In this document: positions 4,110 through 5,433 of the stretch, piece by piece
How positions within the stretch are numbered: the stretch's first letter is position 1
How the letters are laid out: every line of letters begins with the position of its first letter
NCBI GenBank assembly: GCA_029058455.1
Contig: JAIDXU010000348.1
Span: 1-5,433, forward strand
Origin: Paramuribaculum sp.
GTDB lineage: Bacteria > Bacteroidota > Bacteroidia > Bacteroidales > Muribaculaceae
Direction of reading: 5' to 3'
DNA: 5,433 nucleotides
Notes under the pieces: model-generated
Seen by the model: only the letters and a program-made list of their open reading frames with translations
What the model was told of the DNA's origin: nothing
Database searches by the model: none
Made by a program: the position numbers and the translations under genes

Positions 4110-5433
4110 CTATCCCCACTTCGGTATATAGGCAATATCTCTGCGATTAGTTCCCTCAGGTGTACCGACCTTGATTAGTCCTCTTTCAAGAGTTTCTTTT
4201 ATAACACCCGAAATTGCGGTATAATTCTTATCCGTAACTCCCATTCTTTTACGAAAAGACTTATTCGTCATCATTTCATTAGAGAGATATTTCAGACAGG
4301 CGTGCTGATAACAGGCCTGTACCCGTTCTTCTCGAGTGGTATCGCTCCACTCCCTATATTCACTTAAAATTATTGTCGTGCGTATGTCTGATACTCGATA
4401 TTTTATGGCAGGAAGCTGATATTGCTCTATCGCTTCAAGTGCTTTATCCATACCACTCCCTTTTTCCTCGCAGAAACCCATTCGCCGCATCACATCGGCA
4501 AGTTCCTCATTGCGCGATTGATAGGCGTGGATGAATCGGTCTGTGCTGATCAGTGGTTGGCCGGGAGATGAAATCTCCACTCTATCAGAATAAATCTCAA
4601 CCATCGGGAAACCAAGTATATTAAAATCCTGATGGATTATCATGTTGGCAGCAATTTCCCTTATTGCTATTTCGGGATACATTCTGACATCAGTTCTGAA
4701 AGCTTTTCCTATTTCTTCATTGGCAGGTAACTGTCCGTTTATCCAGTCGATCATTTGAGGAAAGCATAGCGCATAACCTTGCTCAAAACTTTTCTCTCTA
4801 ATAGTATCAACTTTGTTCTTACCTTTATAGACAATCACTCGGATTGCTTTTCGATACAGCGATTCAAAATGGCGAAAATCTTTTGCAAGAAGTAATGCTC
4901 CAAGTTCGGTTATGTTATAACCGACTTCGGTTGCAACAATAAAACGTTCCGAAATAAGTCGCTCAATAATGCCCTCTGATGTCTGTGGCATCGGCATATT
5001 CAAACGATCGAAATATGTCTCGATACTCAGAAGGCTTATTACATCATTAATGGTGCGACACGATTTAGCCGGTATTTGGTGTAGTAATTTGCTTCTGTTG
5101 TGTTTCCAAATCTTTGCCTCTTTTTCCGGAAAGTCCATCAGTTTTCTCGTTAGTGATCCGACTCTGATATATGCAGTATGGAAAAAAGTTACAGGTCTGT
5201 CGGTAGCAGAGGGGATTCGATACATAGATATGTGTTTGCAATGGTAGTCAAATTCATAACATTCCACATCTATTCTCGGATTAAGTCGTGTCACTAACCA
5301 GTTTTCTAATTCTTCATGGCCAACCTTATGACTTTTGGCGTGAAATGAAGTGCCAATAATATTATGTGTGCCATCCTCAACTCCAAAAACGAGATATCCG
5401 TATGGTTTGCCAAGCAAAGCAGCACTGTTTGAC
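4110..5433 (-). CDS. Schlafen/AlbA_2-type ATP-binding protein, 5'-truncated by the window
   Basis: The C-terminal 440 or so residues of a COG2865-like protein (AlbA_2 putative nucleic-acid-binding domain plus GHKL-type ATPase). The frame is open to the right edge, and the segment before the TTG at 5417 (SNSAAL) continues the AlbA_2 core SNSAALLGKPYGYLVFGVED, so that TTG is not the start and the N-terminus lies outside. Counting from that TTG, GYLVFGVEDGTH (7-18) and AYIRVGS (82-88) mark AlbA_2. EIAIREIAANMIIHQDF (249-265) is the ATPase N-box with Glu254 and Asn258, followed by DRVEISSPG (278-286) and EEKGSGMDKALE (317-328). A winged-helix-like tail (about 366-420) ends the protein. No frameshift is seen. 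Base composition is about 40% GC in two hand-counted lines, against 57-60% in the glycosyltransferase gene, which suggests transfer. The family is usually called a transcriptional regulator, and some members sit in defence or mobile loci; the role here is unknown. Confidence 0.85.
   Translation of the reverse strand, partial: SNSAALLGKPYGYLVFGVEDGTHNIIGTSFHAKSHKVGHEELENWLVTRLNPRIDVECYEFDYHCKHISMYRIPSATDRPVTFFHTAYIRVGSLTRKLMDFPEKEAKIWKHNRSKLLHQIPAKSCRTINDVISLLSIETYFDRLNMPMPQTSEGIIERLISERFIVATEVGYNITELGALLLAKDFRHFESLYRKAIRVIVYKGKNKVDTIREKSFEQGYALCFPQMIDWINGQLPANEEIGKAFRTDVRMYPEIAIREIAANMIIHQDFNILGFPMVEIYSDRVEISSPGQPLISTDRFIHAYQSRNEELADVMRRMGFCEEKGSGMDKALEAIEQYQLPAIKYRVSDIRTTIILSEYREWSDTTREERVQACYQHACLKYLSNEMMTNKSFRKRMGVTDKNYTAISGVIKETLERGLIKVGTPEGTNRRDIAYIPKWG

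Overview
The window looks like a chromosomal segment from a member of the Bacteroidales. The evidence is the Ffh-FolD gene order, the AsnA and glycosyltransferase sequences, start codons preceded by AT-rich stretches rather than clear Shine-Dalgarno boxes, and a textbook Bacteroidetes primary promoter (TTTG - 20 bases - TACCTTTG) in front of a tRNA gene. A gut Muribaculaceae-like organism is my guess for the family, but only a guess. The core genes are GC-rich: 34 and 36 of 60 bases in two lines counted by hand inside the glycosyltransferase gene.

Left part, + strand (1-1240): the 3' end of ffh (SRP GTPase, M domain) is followed 39 bases later by a complete folD (one-carbon folate metabolism). 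An intrinsic terminator closes this unit. Its stem lies partly inside the end of the convergent gene asnA, whose stop codon sits in the terminator loop. The first 19 bases resemble the Tn5/Nextera mosaic-end adapter (17 of 19 identical), and Ffh-like protein sequence begins exactly at base 20, so the left edge is probably a sequencing artefact.

Middle part, - strand (1216-3456): a GT-B family 4-type glycosyltransferase is followed 36 bases later by asnA (ammonia-dependent asparagine synthetase), probably as one transcription unit. A 22-base near-palindrome overlapping a perfect 12-base palindrome lies upstream of the glycosyltransferase and may be an operator or promoter region.

Middle right (3541-3745, - strand): tRNA-Glu(CTC) with its own promoter about 60-90 bases upstream and its own terminator just downstream. 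The tRNA leader carries ten bases perfectly complementary to the tRNA 3' acceptor strand, whose normal partner strand pairs less well (a G-U and a U-U).

Right part (3746-5433): about 360 bases with no convincing gene. They hold a moderately GC-rich, foldable island (about 3795-3960) and an AT-rich stretch with helically phased decamer repeats. Beyond it is a 5'-truncated Schlafen/AlbA_2-type ATP-binding protein gene on the - strand. That gene is much poorer in GC (24 of 60 bases in two hand-counted lines) and looks like an acquired accessory gene beside the tRNA. No multi-gene novel system is visible. The most interesting leads are the tRNA leader complementarity, the unexplained intergenic island with its repeats, and the accessory gene whose remaining neighbours lie outside the window.
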